From: an uncultured bacterium
GTDB lineage: Bacteria; Bacillota; Clostridia; Oscillospirales; Oscillospiraceae
Assembly: GCA_948469375.1 (NCBI GenBank)
Contig: CAOKLO010000025.1
Coordinates: 1 to 47,938, forward strand
Reading direction: 5' to 3'
Length of the DNA stretch: 47,938 bases
Below the pieces are notes generated by a model. That model was not told the DNA's origin. It saw only the letters and a list, made by a program, of their open reading frames with translations, and searched no databases. Numbering within the stretch: the stretch's first letter is position 1; every line of letters starts with the position of its first letter. Below are positions 15,457-23,444 of the stretch, piece after piece. A program made the translations under genes and the position numbers.

Positions 15457-16446
15457 ATGAAGAAGTTCATCAACGCCGTAGACAAGGTAGAGGATCAGAT
15501 GATCCAGGGCATGGTCAAGGCCTATCCCCAGTATCTGCGCAAGCTGGACTGCGGCAACGTGGTGGTCCGCGCCAATAAGAAGGAGGGCAAGGTGGCCCTC
15601 ATCAGCGGCGGCGGCAGCGGCCACGAGCCCGCCCACGGCGGCTACGTAGGCACAGGTATGCTGGACGCGGCGGTGGCCGGCGCGGTGTTCACCTCCCCCA
15701 CCCCCGACCAGGTCTATGAGGGCATCAAGGCCATCGACGCCGGGGCGGGCGTGCTGATGGTCATCAAGAACTACACCGGCGACGTGATGAACTTCGAGAT
15801 GGCCGCCGACATGGCCCGGGACGAGGACATCAAGGTGGCCCAGGTGGTGGTCAACGACGACGTGGCCGTGAAAGACAGCACCTGGACCGTGGGCCGCCGG
15901 GGCGTGGCGGGCACCGTGTTCGTCCATAAGATCGCCGGCGCTATGGCGGAGACCGGCGCGGACCTGGACGCCGTCCAGGCCGTGGCCCAGAAGGTCGTCG
16001 ACAACGTGCGCACCATGGGCGCGGCCATCGAACCCTGCACCGTCCCCGCCGCGGGCAAGCCCGGCTTCGAGCTGGCCGAGGACGAGATGGAGGTGGGCAT
16101 CGGCATCCACGGCGAGCCGGGCACCCACCGGGAGAAGATCAAGACCGCCGACGAGATCACCGACCTGCTGCTGGACCAGATCCTGGCCGATCTCGACTAC
16201 ACCGGCAGCGAGGTGGCCGTGATGATCAACTCCTCCGGCGCCACCCCGCTGATGGAGCTGTTCATCATCAACAACCGGGTGGCCGACGTGCTGGCCGAGA
16301 AGGGCGTCAAGGTGTACAAGACCTTTGTGGGCGAGTATATGACCTCCATCGAGATGGCGGGCTTCTCCATCTCCCTGCTGAAGCTGGACGGCCAGCTCAA
16401 GGAGCTGCTGGACGCCCACGCGGACACCCCAGCCTTTAGGGCGTAA
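15457..16446 (+). CDS. dhaK: Dihydroxyacetone kinase, substrate-binding subunit DhaK
   Basis: A 329-residue DhaK subunit, which binds dihydroxyacetone covalently through a histidine and holds it for phosphorylation by DhaL. The N-terminal site SGGGSGHEPAHGGYVG is at about residues 49-64, and the substrate histidine is H218 in GIGIHGEPG, the same position as in the E. coli enzyme. The ATG at 15457 has AAAAGGAG upstream; an earlier in-frame ATG does not. It starts the dhaKLM operon. The product, dihydroxyacetone phosphate, joins the same pool as the GlpK/GlpA route. Confidence 0.96.
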   Translation: MKKFINAVDKVEDQMIQGMVKAYPQYLRKLDCGNVVVRANKKEGKVALISGGGSGHEPAHGGYVGTGMLDAAVAGAVFTSPTPDQVYEGIKAIDAGAGVLMVIKNYTGDVMNFEMAADMARDEDIKVAQVVVNDDVAVKDSTWTVGRRGVAGTVFVHKIAGAMAETGADLDAVQAVAQKVVDNVRTMGAAIEPCTVPAAGKPGFELAEDEMEVGIGIHGEPGTHREKIKTADEITDLLLDQILADLDYTGSEVAVMINSSGATPLMELFIINNRVADVLAEKGVKVYKTFVGEYMTSIEMAGFSISLLKLDGQLKELLDAHADTPAFRA

Positions 16447-16471
16447 TTTTCCAGGAAAGCAGGCAGGACCT

Positions 16472-17092
16472 ATGAACACAGAAAAACTGATCCAAGTCAT
16501 TCAGAAAATCGGCGCGAAAATTGAGGAGCAAAAGGCCTTTCTCACCGAGCTGGACAACGTCATCGGCGACGGCGACCACGGCATCAACCTGGCCCGGGGC
16601 TTTGGCGAGGTGGAGAAAAAGCTGGACGGTCTCAGGGACAAGGAGCCCGGCGACGTGCTCAAAACCGTGGGCATGACCCTGGTGTCCACCGTGGGCGGGG
16701 CCTCCGGCCCCCTGTACGGCACCGGCTTTATGAAGCTGGGCGCTTCCCTCAAGGGCAAGGCCGACGTCACCGTCCCGGACTTTCTGGCGGGCCTCCAGAC
16801 TGCTATCGAGGGCATCATGCAGCGGGGCCGCTCCACCAAGGGGGAAAAGACCATGCTGGACGCCATGATCCCCGCCAAGGAGGCCATGGAGGCCAAGTGG
16901 AACGAGTCTCAGGACCCGAAGGCCGCCTTTGATGCGGGCGTGGCCGCCGCCTGGGCGGGCGTGGAGTTCACCAAGACCATCGCCGCCACCAAGGGCCGGG
17001 CCAGCTATTTGGGCGAGCGGTCCATCGGCCACCAGGACCCCGGGGCCACCTCCTTCACCATGCTGCTGGAGATCGTGGCGGGCGAGGTGTGA
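16472..17092 (+). CDS. dhaL: Dihydroxyacetone kinase, ADP-binding subunit DhaL
   Basis: A 206-residue DhaL subunit that carries a tightly bound ADP as cofactor. The nucleotide/Mg site is LDNVIGDGDHG, with D28, D33, D35 and H36. The glycine-rich loop TVGGASGPLYGT and the late motif GRASYLGERSIGHQDPGATS are also family marks. ADP is re-phosphorylated in place by DhaM, so this is a PTS-type kinase. The gene follows dhaK by 25 bases and is followed by dhaM after 1 base. Confidence 0.96.
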   Translation: MNTEKLIQVIQKIGAKIEEQKAFLTELDNVIGDGDHGINLARGFGEVEKKLDGLRDKEPGDVLKTVGMTLVSTVGGASGPLYGTGFMKLGASLKGKADVTVPDFLAGLQTAIEGIMQRGRSTKGEKTMLDAMIPAKEAMEAKWNESQDPKAAFDAGVAAAWAGVEFTKTIAATKGRASYLGERSIGHQDPGATSFTMLLEIVAGEV

Positions 17093-17093
17093 T

Positions 17094-17474
17094 ATGGTAG
17101 GCTTTGTCATCGTATCCCACAGCGCCAAGCTGGCGGAGGGCGTGGCCGACCTGGCCCGGATGATGGCCAAGACCGTCCCCATCGTCCCCGCAGGCGGGCT
17201 GGAGGACGGCTCCTTCGGCACCAGCTTTGAGAAAATCTCCAACGCCATCGACCAGGTGTACTCCGACGACGGGGTGATTCTGCTCATGGACATGGGCAGC
17301 GCCGTCATGACCGCCGAGATGGTCATCGAGTCCATGGAGGGCCGGAAAATCGTGATGGCCGACTGCCCCATCGCCGAGGGGGCGGTCACCGGCACCGTCA
17401 GCGCCGAATCTGGCTCCAGCCTGGAGGAAATCCTGGAAGACCTGGAGCAGGTGGGCGCCCAGAAAAAGCTGTAG
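17094..17474 (+). CDS. dhaM: PTS-dependent phosphotransfer subunit DhaM
   Basis: A 126-residue DhaM of the short, single-domain (EIIA-mannose-like) form usual in Gram-positives. It takes phosphate from PTS HPr on an active-site histidine, H9 in FVIVSHSAKLAEG, and passes it to the ADP of DhaL. Conserved motifs GTSFEKI, GVILLMDMGSAVMTAEM and CPIAEGAV are present. The ATG lies 1 base after the dhaL stop. The dependence on HPr/EI links this pathway to PTS state; those genes are outside the window. Confidence 0.94.
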   Translation: MVGFVIVSHSAKLAEGVADLARMMAKTVPIVPAGGLEDGSFGTSFEKISNAIDQVYSDDGVILLMDMGSAVMTAEMVIESMEGRKIVMADCPIAEGAVTGTVSAESGSSLEEILEDLEQVGAQKKL

Positions 17475-17502
17475 GCCCCTCCAGTCAATCCCGACACAAA
17501 GC

Positions 17503-17538
17503 AGGCCGCCAGTCCCAAACCGGGACCGGCGGCCTTTT
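17503..17538 (+). terminator. Terminator of dhaKLM
   Basis: AGGCCGCC-a-GTCCC pairs with GGGAC-c-GGCGGCCT around a short A-rich loop and ends in UUUU. It lies 28 bases after the dhaM stop. Confidence 0.92.
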
Positions 17539-17557
17539 CCTGTCCTGCGGACCCGTC

Positions 17558-18997
17558 TCAGGGCCCGACCGGATTCACATAATGCGTCGGTGTGGGCGTG
17601 GAGTTGGGCCCAGGCTCCTGGGACACCGTGGGCAGGGGGTCCGCCGGCGCCAGGCCGGGCCCGCGGGCGGCGTCGGGATAGGGCACAAAGCACAGGTTCA
17701 TGTCCACGTCGGAGCTGATGCCCGCCACCTTCCCCTTGGAGGAATACTGCCACATTTGGAAGTTATACAGGCAGCTGGGCTTGCTGGTGTACTCGGCAAA
17801 CCAGAAGCCGTACTGGGTGAGCTTGCTCAAATCGAACTTTACATAGCCGCAGTACGAGTTGAAATAGAACATGGGGATGTATCCCGCCTCCTGCACCCGC
17901 TGGCAGAAAGCGGCCACGCACTGGGTGAGGACCTTGGCGTCCACCCCGTAGGCCCGGGAGTCGTTGCCCCCCAGGTACTCCCAGTCACACACCACAGGGT
18001 AATTGATATGCTCCCGGTAGGGCTCCAGCTTGGCCAGGAAGATGTCGGCCTCCTCCAGCGCCTCCTCCACGGTGATGGCGTTGGAGAAGTAGTAGGCGCC
18101 CACGTCCATTCCGGCGGCGATGGCTCCCTGCATGTTCCGGTCGAACCAGGAGTCGTCCATCAGCACGCCGGAGCCGTAAGCCCGGTTGCCCGCCCGGATG
18201 ATGGCAAAATCGATGCCGTCCCCGGCCACCGCGTTCCAGTCAATCTCACCCTTGTGGCCGGACACGTCGATGCCCCGGGTGTAGTAGCCGCCGGAATAAA
18301 TCACCCGGTCCTTGTCGTCCCTGCTGAACTGTTCGTCGGAGAAGGTGGTGGGGGGCACGCCCTCCAGCTTATCCAGCCAGTAATTATTGAAGCGGAACAT
18401 ACCTTGGGTATAGTCCACATTCATCAGCCGCCACACCACCGTGGCCATTTCCTCCCGGTTGATGGGCTGGCTGGGGGAGAACCACCGGGTGCCGTCCGGC
18501 TCCAGCACGCCCTCCATGATGCCCTTCTCGTAGAGCTCCACCACATAACCGTCGTCGCAGTCCTCATAGGGGCTCTCCCCCGCAATGTCGGTCAGGTCCA
18601 GCGCCCGGGCGGCCATCCGGGCCACGTCCAGCCGGGTGGGCACGGTGTCCAGATACTCCGCGCTGAAGGAGAACATCAGCTTATTGGCAATGGCGGGCTC
18701 GATGTAGCACCAGGCCCAGTGGGTGTTGGGGACCCGCTGGGGCTCCTCCTCGCCGATGGCCAGCAGGATCAGCTTAAAGGCCTCGCCCCAGGTCACCGGG
18801 TCGCCGGGCCGGAAGGTGCCCTCCGGGTCGCCGGCCACCACGCCCTGGGCGTAGAGCTCGCTGACATAGGGGAACGACCAGTGCTCCTCCGGCAGATCCA
18901 CAAAGGGGGAACCGCGACCGGGGGCGGCCAGAGCGGTGGTGCTGGAGGTGACCGCCATCAGGGCGGCCAGGGCCAGGACTGCGATGCGTTTTTTCAT
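17558..18997 (-). CDS. SLH-domain GH25 lysozyme (exported)
   Basis: A 479-residue exported cell-wall hydrolase. The signal peptide is residues 1-26, with cleavage likely after ALA. Three SLH-type repeats follow at about 28-200 (FVDLPEEHWSFPYVSELYAQGVV, FRPGDPVTWGEAFKLI, then INREEMATVVWRL), which would anchor it to wall polymers. The GH25 muramidase domain spans about 255-450: RGIDVSGHKGEIDW, FAIIRAGNR, DVGAYYFSNAITVEEALEEA and VVCDWEYLGG contain the expected acidic residues. The tail is proline/threonine-rich. The ATG at 18997 follows GAAAGGAG. It is monocistronic with its own promoter. Anchor at the N-terminus and enzyme at the C-terminus is a common Clostridia layout; role is wall turnover. 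Confidence 0.93.
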   Translation of the reverse strand: MKKRIAVLALAALMAVTSSTTALAAPGRGSPFVDLPEEHWSFPYVSELYAQGVVAGDPEGTFRPGDPVTWGEAFKLILLAIGEEEPQRVPNTHWAWCYIEPAIANKLMFSFSAEYLDTVPTRLDVARMAARALDLTDIAGESPYEDCDDGYVVELYEKGIMEGVLEPDGTRWFSPSQPINREEMATVVWRLMNVDYTQGMFRFNNYWLDKLEGVPPTTFSDEQFSRDDKDRVIYSGGYYTRGIDVSGHKGEIDWNAVAGDGIDFAIIRAGNRAYGSGVLMDDSWFDRNMQGAIAAGMDVGAYYFSNAITVEEALEEADIFLAKLEPYREHINYPVVCDWEYLGGNDSRAYGVDAKVLTQCVAAFCQRVQEAGYIPMFYFNSYCGYVKFDLSKLTQYGFWFAEYTSKPSCLYNFQMWQYSSKGKVAGISSDVDMNLCFVPYPDAARGPGLAPADPLPTVSQEPGPNSTPTPTHYVNPVGP

Positions 18998-19040
18998 GGG
19001 TTCTCCTTTCCTCTCGGGGGCGGTCGGCGTCGTGACTTCT

Positions 19041-19069
19041 ATTTTACATAATTCGACACGTTCTGGCAA
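19041..19069 (-). promoter_or_regulatory. Promoter of the SLH-GH25 gene
   Basis: On the minus strand TTGCCA and TAAAAT are spaced by 17 bases, about 45 bases upstream of the start codon. Each hexamer matches consensus at five of six positions. Confidence 0.8.
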
Positions 19070-19107
19070 GTCCCAATGAAAATTTAACAGCTTTGTAAAA
19101 TTTGCCG

Positions 19108-19136
19108 TTGACAGCGGCGGCAGGATGTGGTATCCT
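19108..19136 (+). promoter_or_regulatory. Promoter of the XRE/DUF3169 operon
   Basis: A perfect TTGACA (19108-19113) and TATCCT (19131-19136) with a 17-base spacer. The expected transcription start falls at the left edge of the large palindrome. Confidence 0.82.
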
Positions 19137-19140
19137 ACGG

Positions 19141-19181
19141 ATGACAAATAAAGTTGTCAAATCGACAAGGTTATTTGTCAT
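19141..19181 (+). promoter_or_regulatory. Nested 41-base palindrome, probable operator
   Basis: Outer arms ATGACAAATAA and TTATTTGTCAT are perfect 11-base inverted repeats. Inside, TTGTC and GACAA form a second palindrome. Another CGACAA follows at 19183-19188. The position right at the transcription start suggests that a dimer-of-dimers repressor binds here, most simply the XRE protein encoded downstream. A stem-loop at the mRNA 5' end is the alternative. Confidence 0.75.
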
Positions 19182-19215
19182 AACGACAAAAGAAGCTGTC
19201 AGGAGGAATGGGAAA

Positions 19216-19395
19216 ATGATTTGGAATGAGCTGGGTGTCAGCGGCGGGATCGCGCTGTGCGCGCTGTACTTCGTGGTGAAGTGGGCGGTGCGCAGCGCTA
19301 TCGTGGAGGCCCACGCCCAGATCGCCGGGGGAAAGAAGAGCGGCCCGCAGGCGCTGTGGGACGTCATCGTCTCAGAGGACGCTCCGTCCGAGTAG
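19216..19395 (+). CDS. Small single-span membrane protein
   Basis: A 59-residue protein with one hydrophobic segment at about residues 6-27 (LGVSGGIALCALYFVVKWAV) and a soluble tail. CAGGAGGAATGGGAAA precedes the ATG. It is first in an operon with the XRE regulator and the DUF3169 membrane protein, 15 bases before the former. I do not recognise the family; a small partner of the DUF3169 protein is possible. Confidence 0.65.
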   Translation: MIWNELGVSGGIALCALYFVVKWAVRSAIVEAHAQIAGGKKSGPQALWDVIVSEDAPSE

Positions 19396-19410
19396 AGGGG
19401 AGGCGCGGCC

Positions 19411-19623
19411 GTGCTGAAGAACCGTTTGAAGGAGCGCCGGGCGGCGCTGGGCGTGAACCAGCAGGAGCTGGGGCGCATGGCCGGGGTGTCCCGGCAGACC
19501 ATCAGCCTCATCGAGCGGGGGGACTACTCCCCGTCGGTGACGCTGGCCCTCACCCTGGCCAAAATCTGCGGGGTGACGGTGGAGGATATCTTTATCCTGG
19601 GGGAGGAGAACGATGAAAGATAA
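19411..19623 (+). CDS. XRE-family helix-turn-helix regulator (short)
   Basis: A 70-residue, single-domain Cro/CI-type regulator. The helix-turn-helix is RRAALGVNQQELGRMAGVSRQTISLIERGDYSPSVTLALTLAKICGVTVEDIF, the layout of the YozG/XRE group that is normally paired with membrane proteins. The start is GTG with GAGGGGAGG upstream. The stop overlaps the DUF3169 start by 11 bases, so the two are translationally coupled. Probably binds the nested palindrome at 19141-19181. Confidence 0.93.
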   Translation: MLKNRLKERRAALGVNQQELGRMAGVSRQTISLIERGDYSPSVTLALTLAKICGVTVEDIFILGEENDER

Positions 19624-20404
19624 CAATGATCCCATCAAGCAGGAAAACAAGAAGGCTATGCACAAATTTGCCCTTGTTTTTATACTGAGCATGGCGGCGG
19701 GCTTGGTTCTCGGCTTTGTCACGGCCATCCTGGAATTTGAAAGCTTCGGAGAACTGCTGGAGGCTTTCTGGCACTTTTTTGCCGCCCGGCTGGCAGGCTG
19801 GCTGCTGTGCGCCTGCCCGGTGGTGGAGCTGGCGGCGGGGCTGCCCCTGTATTTCAGCGCGAAAAGGCAGTTTGCCGCCTGGGACGGCGAGGACGAAGCC
19901 GTCAGCGAAGCCATTGAGCGGAGGCTGTCCGTGTGCATCTGGATTACCAGCATGGCCACGATCCTTGGCTTTTTCCTGCTGCCGGGCCATCTGGCCGGAA
20001 TGATACACGGCAGATTTTTAAGCCGGCCGGTCCACACCTTTTGGGGGCTGGGCGCGTTTCTGGTCAATTTAATGGTAACCATGCTTTTCCAGCAAAAGCT
20101 GGTGGACGCCACAAAGCGGCTCAACCCGGAAAAGCGCGGCTCAGTGTACGACACCAAGTTCCATGAAAAGTGGCTGGACAGCTGCGACGAGGCGGAGCGG
20201 GCCGTCATCGGGCAATGTGCTATGAAGGCGTTCCGCGCGGTGACTTACACCTGTCTGGTGCTGTGGGTGGTGTTCGTCCTGGGCGGGATCTATTTTGAGT
20301 GGGGCCTCCTGCCCGCTATGGCGGTGTGCATCATCTGGGGCGTTAGTCAGTCGGTATACAGCTATTGGGCCCTCAAGCTGTCCAAGCCCGGCGGAAGGGT
20401 TTGA
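19613..20404 (+). CDS. DUF3169-family membrane protein
   Basis: A 263-residue integral membrane protein with about six hydrophobic segments (near 18-38, 57-80, 112-128, 142-163, 206-225 and 229-247). It matches the DUF3169 pattern, including the charged middle part LNPEKRGSVYDTKFHEKWLDSCDEAE. In Firmicutes these proteins are regularly encoded directly after a short XRE regulator, as here. The ATG follows GGGGGAGGAG inside the end of the XRE gene. Function of the family is unknown. Confidence 0.85.
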   Translation: MKDNNDPIKQENKKAMHKFALVFILSMAAGLVLGFVTAILEFESFGELLEAFWHFFAARLAGWLLCACPVVELAAGLPLYFSAKRQFAAWDGEDEAVSEAIERRLSVCIWITSMATILGFFLLPGHLAGMIHGRFLSRPVHTFWGLGAFLVNLMVTMLFQQKLVDATKRLNPEKRGSVYDTKFHEKWLDSCDEAERAVIGQCAMKAFRAVTYTCLVLWVVFVLGGIYFEWGLLPAMAVCIIWGVSQSVYSYWALKLSKPGGRV

Positions 20405-20457
20405 GCCCGCCGCGGCCTGTTTCAGCGCAGGACGAAATCAAATAAGGAGGAATACAC

Positions 20458-20658
20458 ATGAGGAAATGTATCCGGTGCGGCGCAGACATGCAGGAGGGCT
20501 GCACCATCAAGGTGGAGGGCGCGGGCTACGGCGTGGTGCTGTCCACCGAGGAGAGCAAAATTTTCAGCGGACGCGTCGGCAGGCCCAAGGTGGCCATCTG
20601 TCCCCAGTGCGGCGAGGTATCCATCTACTTGGAGGATGTGTCCAAGCTGAACAGCTGA
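20458..20658 (+). CDS. Small zinc-ribbon protein
   Basis: A 66-residue protein with two CxxC pairs, CIRCGADM at the N-terminus and CPQCGEVS near residue 48, forming a classic zinc ribbon. The middle is polar. AATAAGGAGGAAT precedes the ATG, and a strong terminator follows the stop. Proteins of this size and pattern are annotated as zinc-ribbon or nucleic-acid-binding; the function is not known. It lies 53 bases after the DUF3169 gene and could be cotranscribed with it. Confidence 0.8.
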   Translation: MRKCIRCGADMQEGCTIKVEGAGYGVVLSTEESKIFSGRVGRPKVAICPQCGEVSIYLEDVSKLNS

Positions 20659-20668
20659 GCGAAAAAGA

Positions 20669-20707
20669 AACCGCTCCGCCGGATTTGGCGGGGCGGTTGA
20701 TTTTTTT
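20669..20707 (+). terminator. Rho-independent terminator after the zinc-ribbon gene
   Basis: AACCGCTCCGCC pairs with GGCGGGGCGGTT (one T-G pair) around GGATTT, followed by GA and seven T residues. Confidence 0.95.
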
Positions 20708-20762
20708 GCCGGAATCAGGTAGAATAGAAATCCGGCGAAGCATGGAGAAAGGAGGAACGCTT

Positions 20763-21725
20763 ATGTCCACGTTGCTGCTGCCAAACGAGATCTTATCCAT
20801 GACCGCCCAGGCCGCCCGGCTGCTGGTGGAGTCTGGCGACGGGGACGGAGCGCTGCTCTACCTAGCCCTTTTGGAGTGCGGCGGCGAAGACAAGGCCGCC
20901 GCCCGCCTGCGCTGGCCGGAGGACCGCCTGCGCTCCGCCTGGAACCGCCTGGCCGCCTTGGGTCTGGCCCAGCCCCGGACCGAAGCGCCCCCGCCGTCCC
21001 CCAGGCAGGACGACCGCCTCCCCGAGTACACCCGGGAGGAGCTCACCGCCGCCCAGGAGCGGGAGCCGGAATTCCAGGGCCTGTGCCGGGAGCTGGAGGG
21101 AATGCTGGGCCGGGTGTTCTCCGACAACGACCTGAAATGCCTGTACACCATATACGACCACCTGGGGCTCCCTCCCGAGGTCATTGTGCTGCTCACCGGC
21201 TGGGCCATCCGCCGGGAGCGGCGGCAGAAAAACAATCCCGCCGCCTGTCCCAGAATGCCTCAGATTCAGCGGGAGGCCTTTCGCTGGAAGCGGCTGGGGG
21301 CGGACACCCTGGAACGGGCGGAGGACTACCTCCGCCGGCAGGAGGGAGTGGACGCTCGGGAATGGGACGTCCTCCAGGCGGTGGGCGTCACCGACCGCCG
21401 CCCCGCTGTGGAGCAGGAGCGGCAATTCATCGCCGCCTGGGTGGATATGGGCCTGAGCAACGAGCTGATCCGTATGGCCTATGAGCGTACGGTGTACCAG
21501 AAAAAGGCTATGAACTGGCCCTATATGAATAAGATCTTGCAGTCCTGGCACAAGGCGGGCTATCAGACCCCCGCCCAAGTGGAGGCGGGGGACCGGCCGC
21601 CCAAGCGGACTCATAGCGCCGCCCAGCCCCAGGACTTCCAGCCCAGCCAGGAGCGCATCCAAAAGAACAACGACTGGCTGGACCAATTCTTAGCCGAACA
21701 GCAGCAAAAGAGAGGGGGCGGCTGA
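20763..21725 (+). CDS. DnaD-domain replication initiation protein
   Basis: A 320-residue primosome protein of the DnaD/DnaB(Bsu) type, which helps load the replicative helicase. An N-terminal winged-helix-like region (1-75) is followed by a linker and two DnaB_2/DnaD C-terminal domains. The first spans about 80-190 (FSDNDLKCLYTIYDHLGLPPEVIVLLTGWAIRR); the second covers about 190-285 and ends in the signature YxxxxNWPYMNKILQSWHKAG. The ATG at 20763 has AAAGGAGG upstream; the same frame is open much further upstream by chance. It is followed after 1 base by the DnaI-like loader, so both act in one step. Confidence 0.92.
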   Translation: MSTLLLPNEILSMTAQAARLLVESGDGDGALLYLALLECGGEDKAAARLRWPEDRLRSAWNRLAALGLAQPRTEAPPPSPRQDDRLPEYTREELTAAQEREPEFQGLCRELEGMLGRVFSDNDLKCLYTIYDHLGLPPEVIVLLTGWAIRRERRQKNNPAACPRMPQIQREAFRWKRLGADTLERAEDYLRRQEGVDAREWDVLQAVGVTDRRPAVEQERQFIAAWVDMGLSNELIRMAYERTVYQKKAMNWPYMNKILQSWHKAGYQTPAQVEAGDRPPKRTHSAAQPQDFQPSQERIQKNNDWLDQFLAEQQQKRGGG

Positions 21726-21726
21726 T

Positions 21727-22728
21727 ATGTCCTACGAGCCAGACGTCACAAGAAAAGCCCTGGCCCGCCTGGAGCGCAGGAAGGACGACCGGGAGCGCCG
21801 CCGCTTCCAGCTGGAGCGGGAGCTGTACGCCAAAGCTCCCCGGCTGCGCCAGCTGGACGCGGCTCTGCGGGGCACCATGATCGACCTGGCCATGCTGGCC
21901 ACCGGCGGCAGGCCTGTGGCGGCGAACGGTCAGGAAATCGCCGCCATCCGCGCCCGCAGCGAGGCCCTTCAAGCTGAGCGCACCGCCCTGCTGGCCCAGC
22001 TGGGTTACGCCCCGGACGCGCTGGACGACGTCCCCGCCTGCCCCAAATGCGGGGATACCGGCCGGGCGGAGGGCAAAATGTGCGTCTGCCTCAAGGAGCT
22101 GTGCATGCGTGAGCAGCTCAAGGCCCTCACCGCCCTGCTGAACCTCACCGACGAGCAGGATTTCGACAAGCTCCGGCTGGACGTCTACAGCGACCAGCCC
22201 TGGGGCAGTCAGGACCGCTCCCCCCGGGAGAACATGCGCCGCATCGTCATGGTGTGCGAGGGCTATGCCCGGCAGTTCCCCTTTTACCCGCTGAAAAACC
22301 TGCTGCTGTCCGGCGGCACCGGGCTGGGCAAGACCTTTTTGTCCGGCTGCATCGCCCGGGAGGTGTCCCGCCGGGGCTTTTCCGTGGTGTACGACACCGC
22401 CGGCGGCGTGTTTGACTCCTTTGAGACCCGCCGCCGCTTTGACCGGGACCCCGAGGAACAGCGTCAGGCCCGGGGCAATGCCCGCCGGTATCTGGGGTGC
22501 GACCTGCTGATCCTGGACGACCTTGGCAGCGAGCACACCATAGCCTCCACCAAGGCCAGCCTGTACGAGCTGGTGAACGGCCGCCTCCAGTCCGGGCGGC
22601 ACACCATCATCTCCTCTAACCTGTCCACCAGGGACATTGGCAGCAAATACGGCCCGCAGCTGGCCTCCCGCATCGAGGGACTGTACCGGGAGCTGACCTT
22701 TTACGGCGACGACCTGCGGCTTCAATAG
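21727..22728 (+). CDS. DnaC/DnaI-type helicase loader ATPase
   Basis: A 333-residue AAA+ ATPase that loads the DnaB-type helicase at origins or restart sites. A coiled-coil-prone N-terminus (10-105) leads into a zinc site CPKCGDTG ... CVCLKELC like that of DnaI. The AAA+ domain follows: Walker A SGGTGLGKTF near residue 198, Walker B DLLILDDLGSE near 258, sensor 1 HTIISSNLS, and an arginine finger region ASRIEGLY. Start ATG is preceded by AGAGGGGGCGG. It follows the DnaD-domain gene by 1 base and a strong terminator ends the pair. The pair is chromosomal in style rather than phage-like. Confidence 0.94.
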   Translation: MSYEPDVTRKALARLERRKDDRERRRFQLERELYAKAPRLRQLDAALRGTMIDLAMLATGGRPVAANGQEIAAIRARSEALQAERTALLAQLGYAPDALDDVPACPKCGDTGRAEGKMCVCLKELCMREQLKALTALLNLTDEQDFDKLRLDVYSDQPWGSQDRSPRENMRRIVMVCEGYARQFPFYPLKNLLLSGGTGLGKTFLSGCIAREVSRRGFSVVYDTAGGVFDSFETRRRFDRDPEEQRQARGNARRYLGCDLLILDDLGSEHTIASTKASLYELVNGRLQSGRHTIISSNLSTRDIGSKYGPQLASRIEGLYRELTFYGDDLRLQ

Positions 22729-22832
22729 GGCTGGGGCCCTCACGATTTTACAGCGGCTTTGCGCAAATTGGCGCGAGCGCAGAGCGCCTGCGGGAACGGC
22801 CCGCCGAAACCAACACACCTCCATCATCAAAG

Positions 22833-22878
22833 AACCGCCGCCGGGGCTGAGCATTCTCAGTCCCGGCGGCGGTTTTTT
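22833..22878 (+). terminator. Terminator of the helicase-loader pair
   Basis: AACCGCCGCCGGGGCTGAG pairs with CTCAGTCCCGGCGGCGGTT around CATT, followed by a T-run. Flanking ATCAAA/TTTGAT extends the stem, so it can work in both directions. Confidence 0.94.
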
Positions 22879-22963
22879 GATGGTGAAACAGGATGGGATC
22901 TCCCACCCAGCCGCGTCCTCACCGGACTCCGCCGTCCTTGTCAGCAAAAACCAGAGCCAGGCC

Positions 22964-22993
22964 AAAAAGAAGGACCGCGCTCTGCGGTCCTTC
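22964..22993 (-). terminator. Terminator of the lacI / transporter-remnant unit
   Basis: On the minus strand GAAGGACCGC pairs with GCGGTCCTTC around AGAGC and is followed by UUUUU. It overlaps the stop codon of the YfcC-like remnant. Confidence 0.9.
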
Positions 22994-23444
22994 AATATCC
23001 CACCGCTCCCGCCAGGAGCATAAATCCCGTCCCAATGACAAGATAAACCCCCACCAGGGGCAGGAAGTATTTCACCCATTTCAGATAGCTCACCCCGGAC
23101 AGGGCCAGACAGCTCACCAGCGTACTGGAAACGGGGGACACCAGGTTCACCAGCCCGTCCCCCAGCTGGAAGGCCAGCACCGCCGACTGCCGGGAAAGAG
23201 ACAGCGCGTCGGCCAGGGGCACCATCAGCGGCACAGCCACCGCCGCGTGGCCGGAGCCGGAGGTGATGAGCAGGTCCAGCATGGGGTTGCTCCAGTACAT
23301 CCCCAGCAGCTGAGCCCAGGCCGGAAGCCCCTCCACCAGGCTAATCAGTCCGTGGACAATGGCGTCCATAATTCCGCCCTGGGTCAAAACCAGCCGCAGG
23401 GCGGCCGCCGCTCCGTCCCGCGTTCCCGTTCCATCGCCCGTCAA
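22992..23444 (-). pseudogene. C-terminal remnant of a YfcC/ArcD-type carrier
   Basis: About 150 codons remain of a membrane carrier of the YfcC (C4-dicarboxylate/basic amino acid anaerobic carrier) family, whose members are normally about 450-500 residues. The readable part starts at LVLTQGGIMDAIVHGL and keeps the family motifs SGSGHAAVAVPLMVPLADALSLSRQ and AFQLGDGLVNLVSPVS, then the last membrane segments. The N-terminal two thirds are absent: the frame is interrupted at the end of the lacI gene, and its only start is a TTG without a ribosome site. It is most likely a 5'-deleted gene fused by rearrangement to the lacI tail. The terminator is kept. Confidence 0.82.

Noticed and set aside
19141-19188. 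CRISPR-like repeats from the recurrent GACAA/TTGTC units
   Set aside because: The units are inverted rather than direct, with no regular spacers; they form one nested palindrome at a promoter.
20295-20762. Extended N-terminus of the DnaD-domain protein
   Set aside because: The frame runs through a strong terminator, the zinc-ribbon gene and the DUF3169 gene; the good ribosome site is at 20763.
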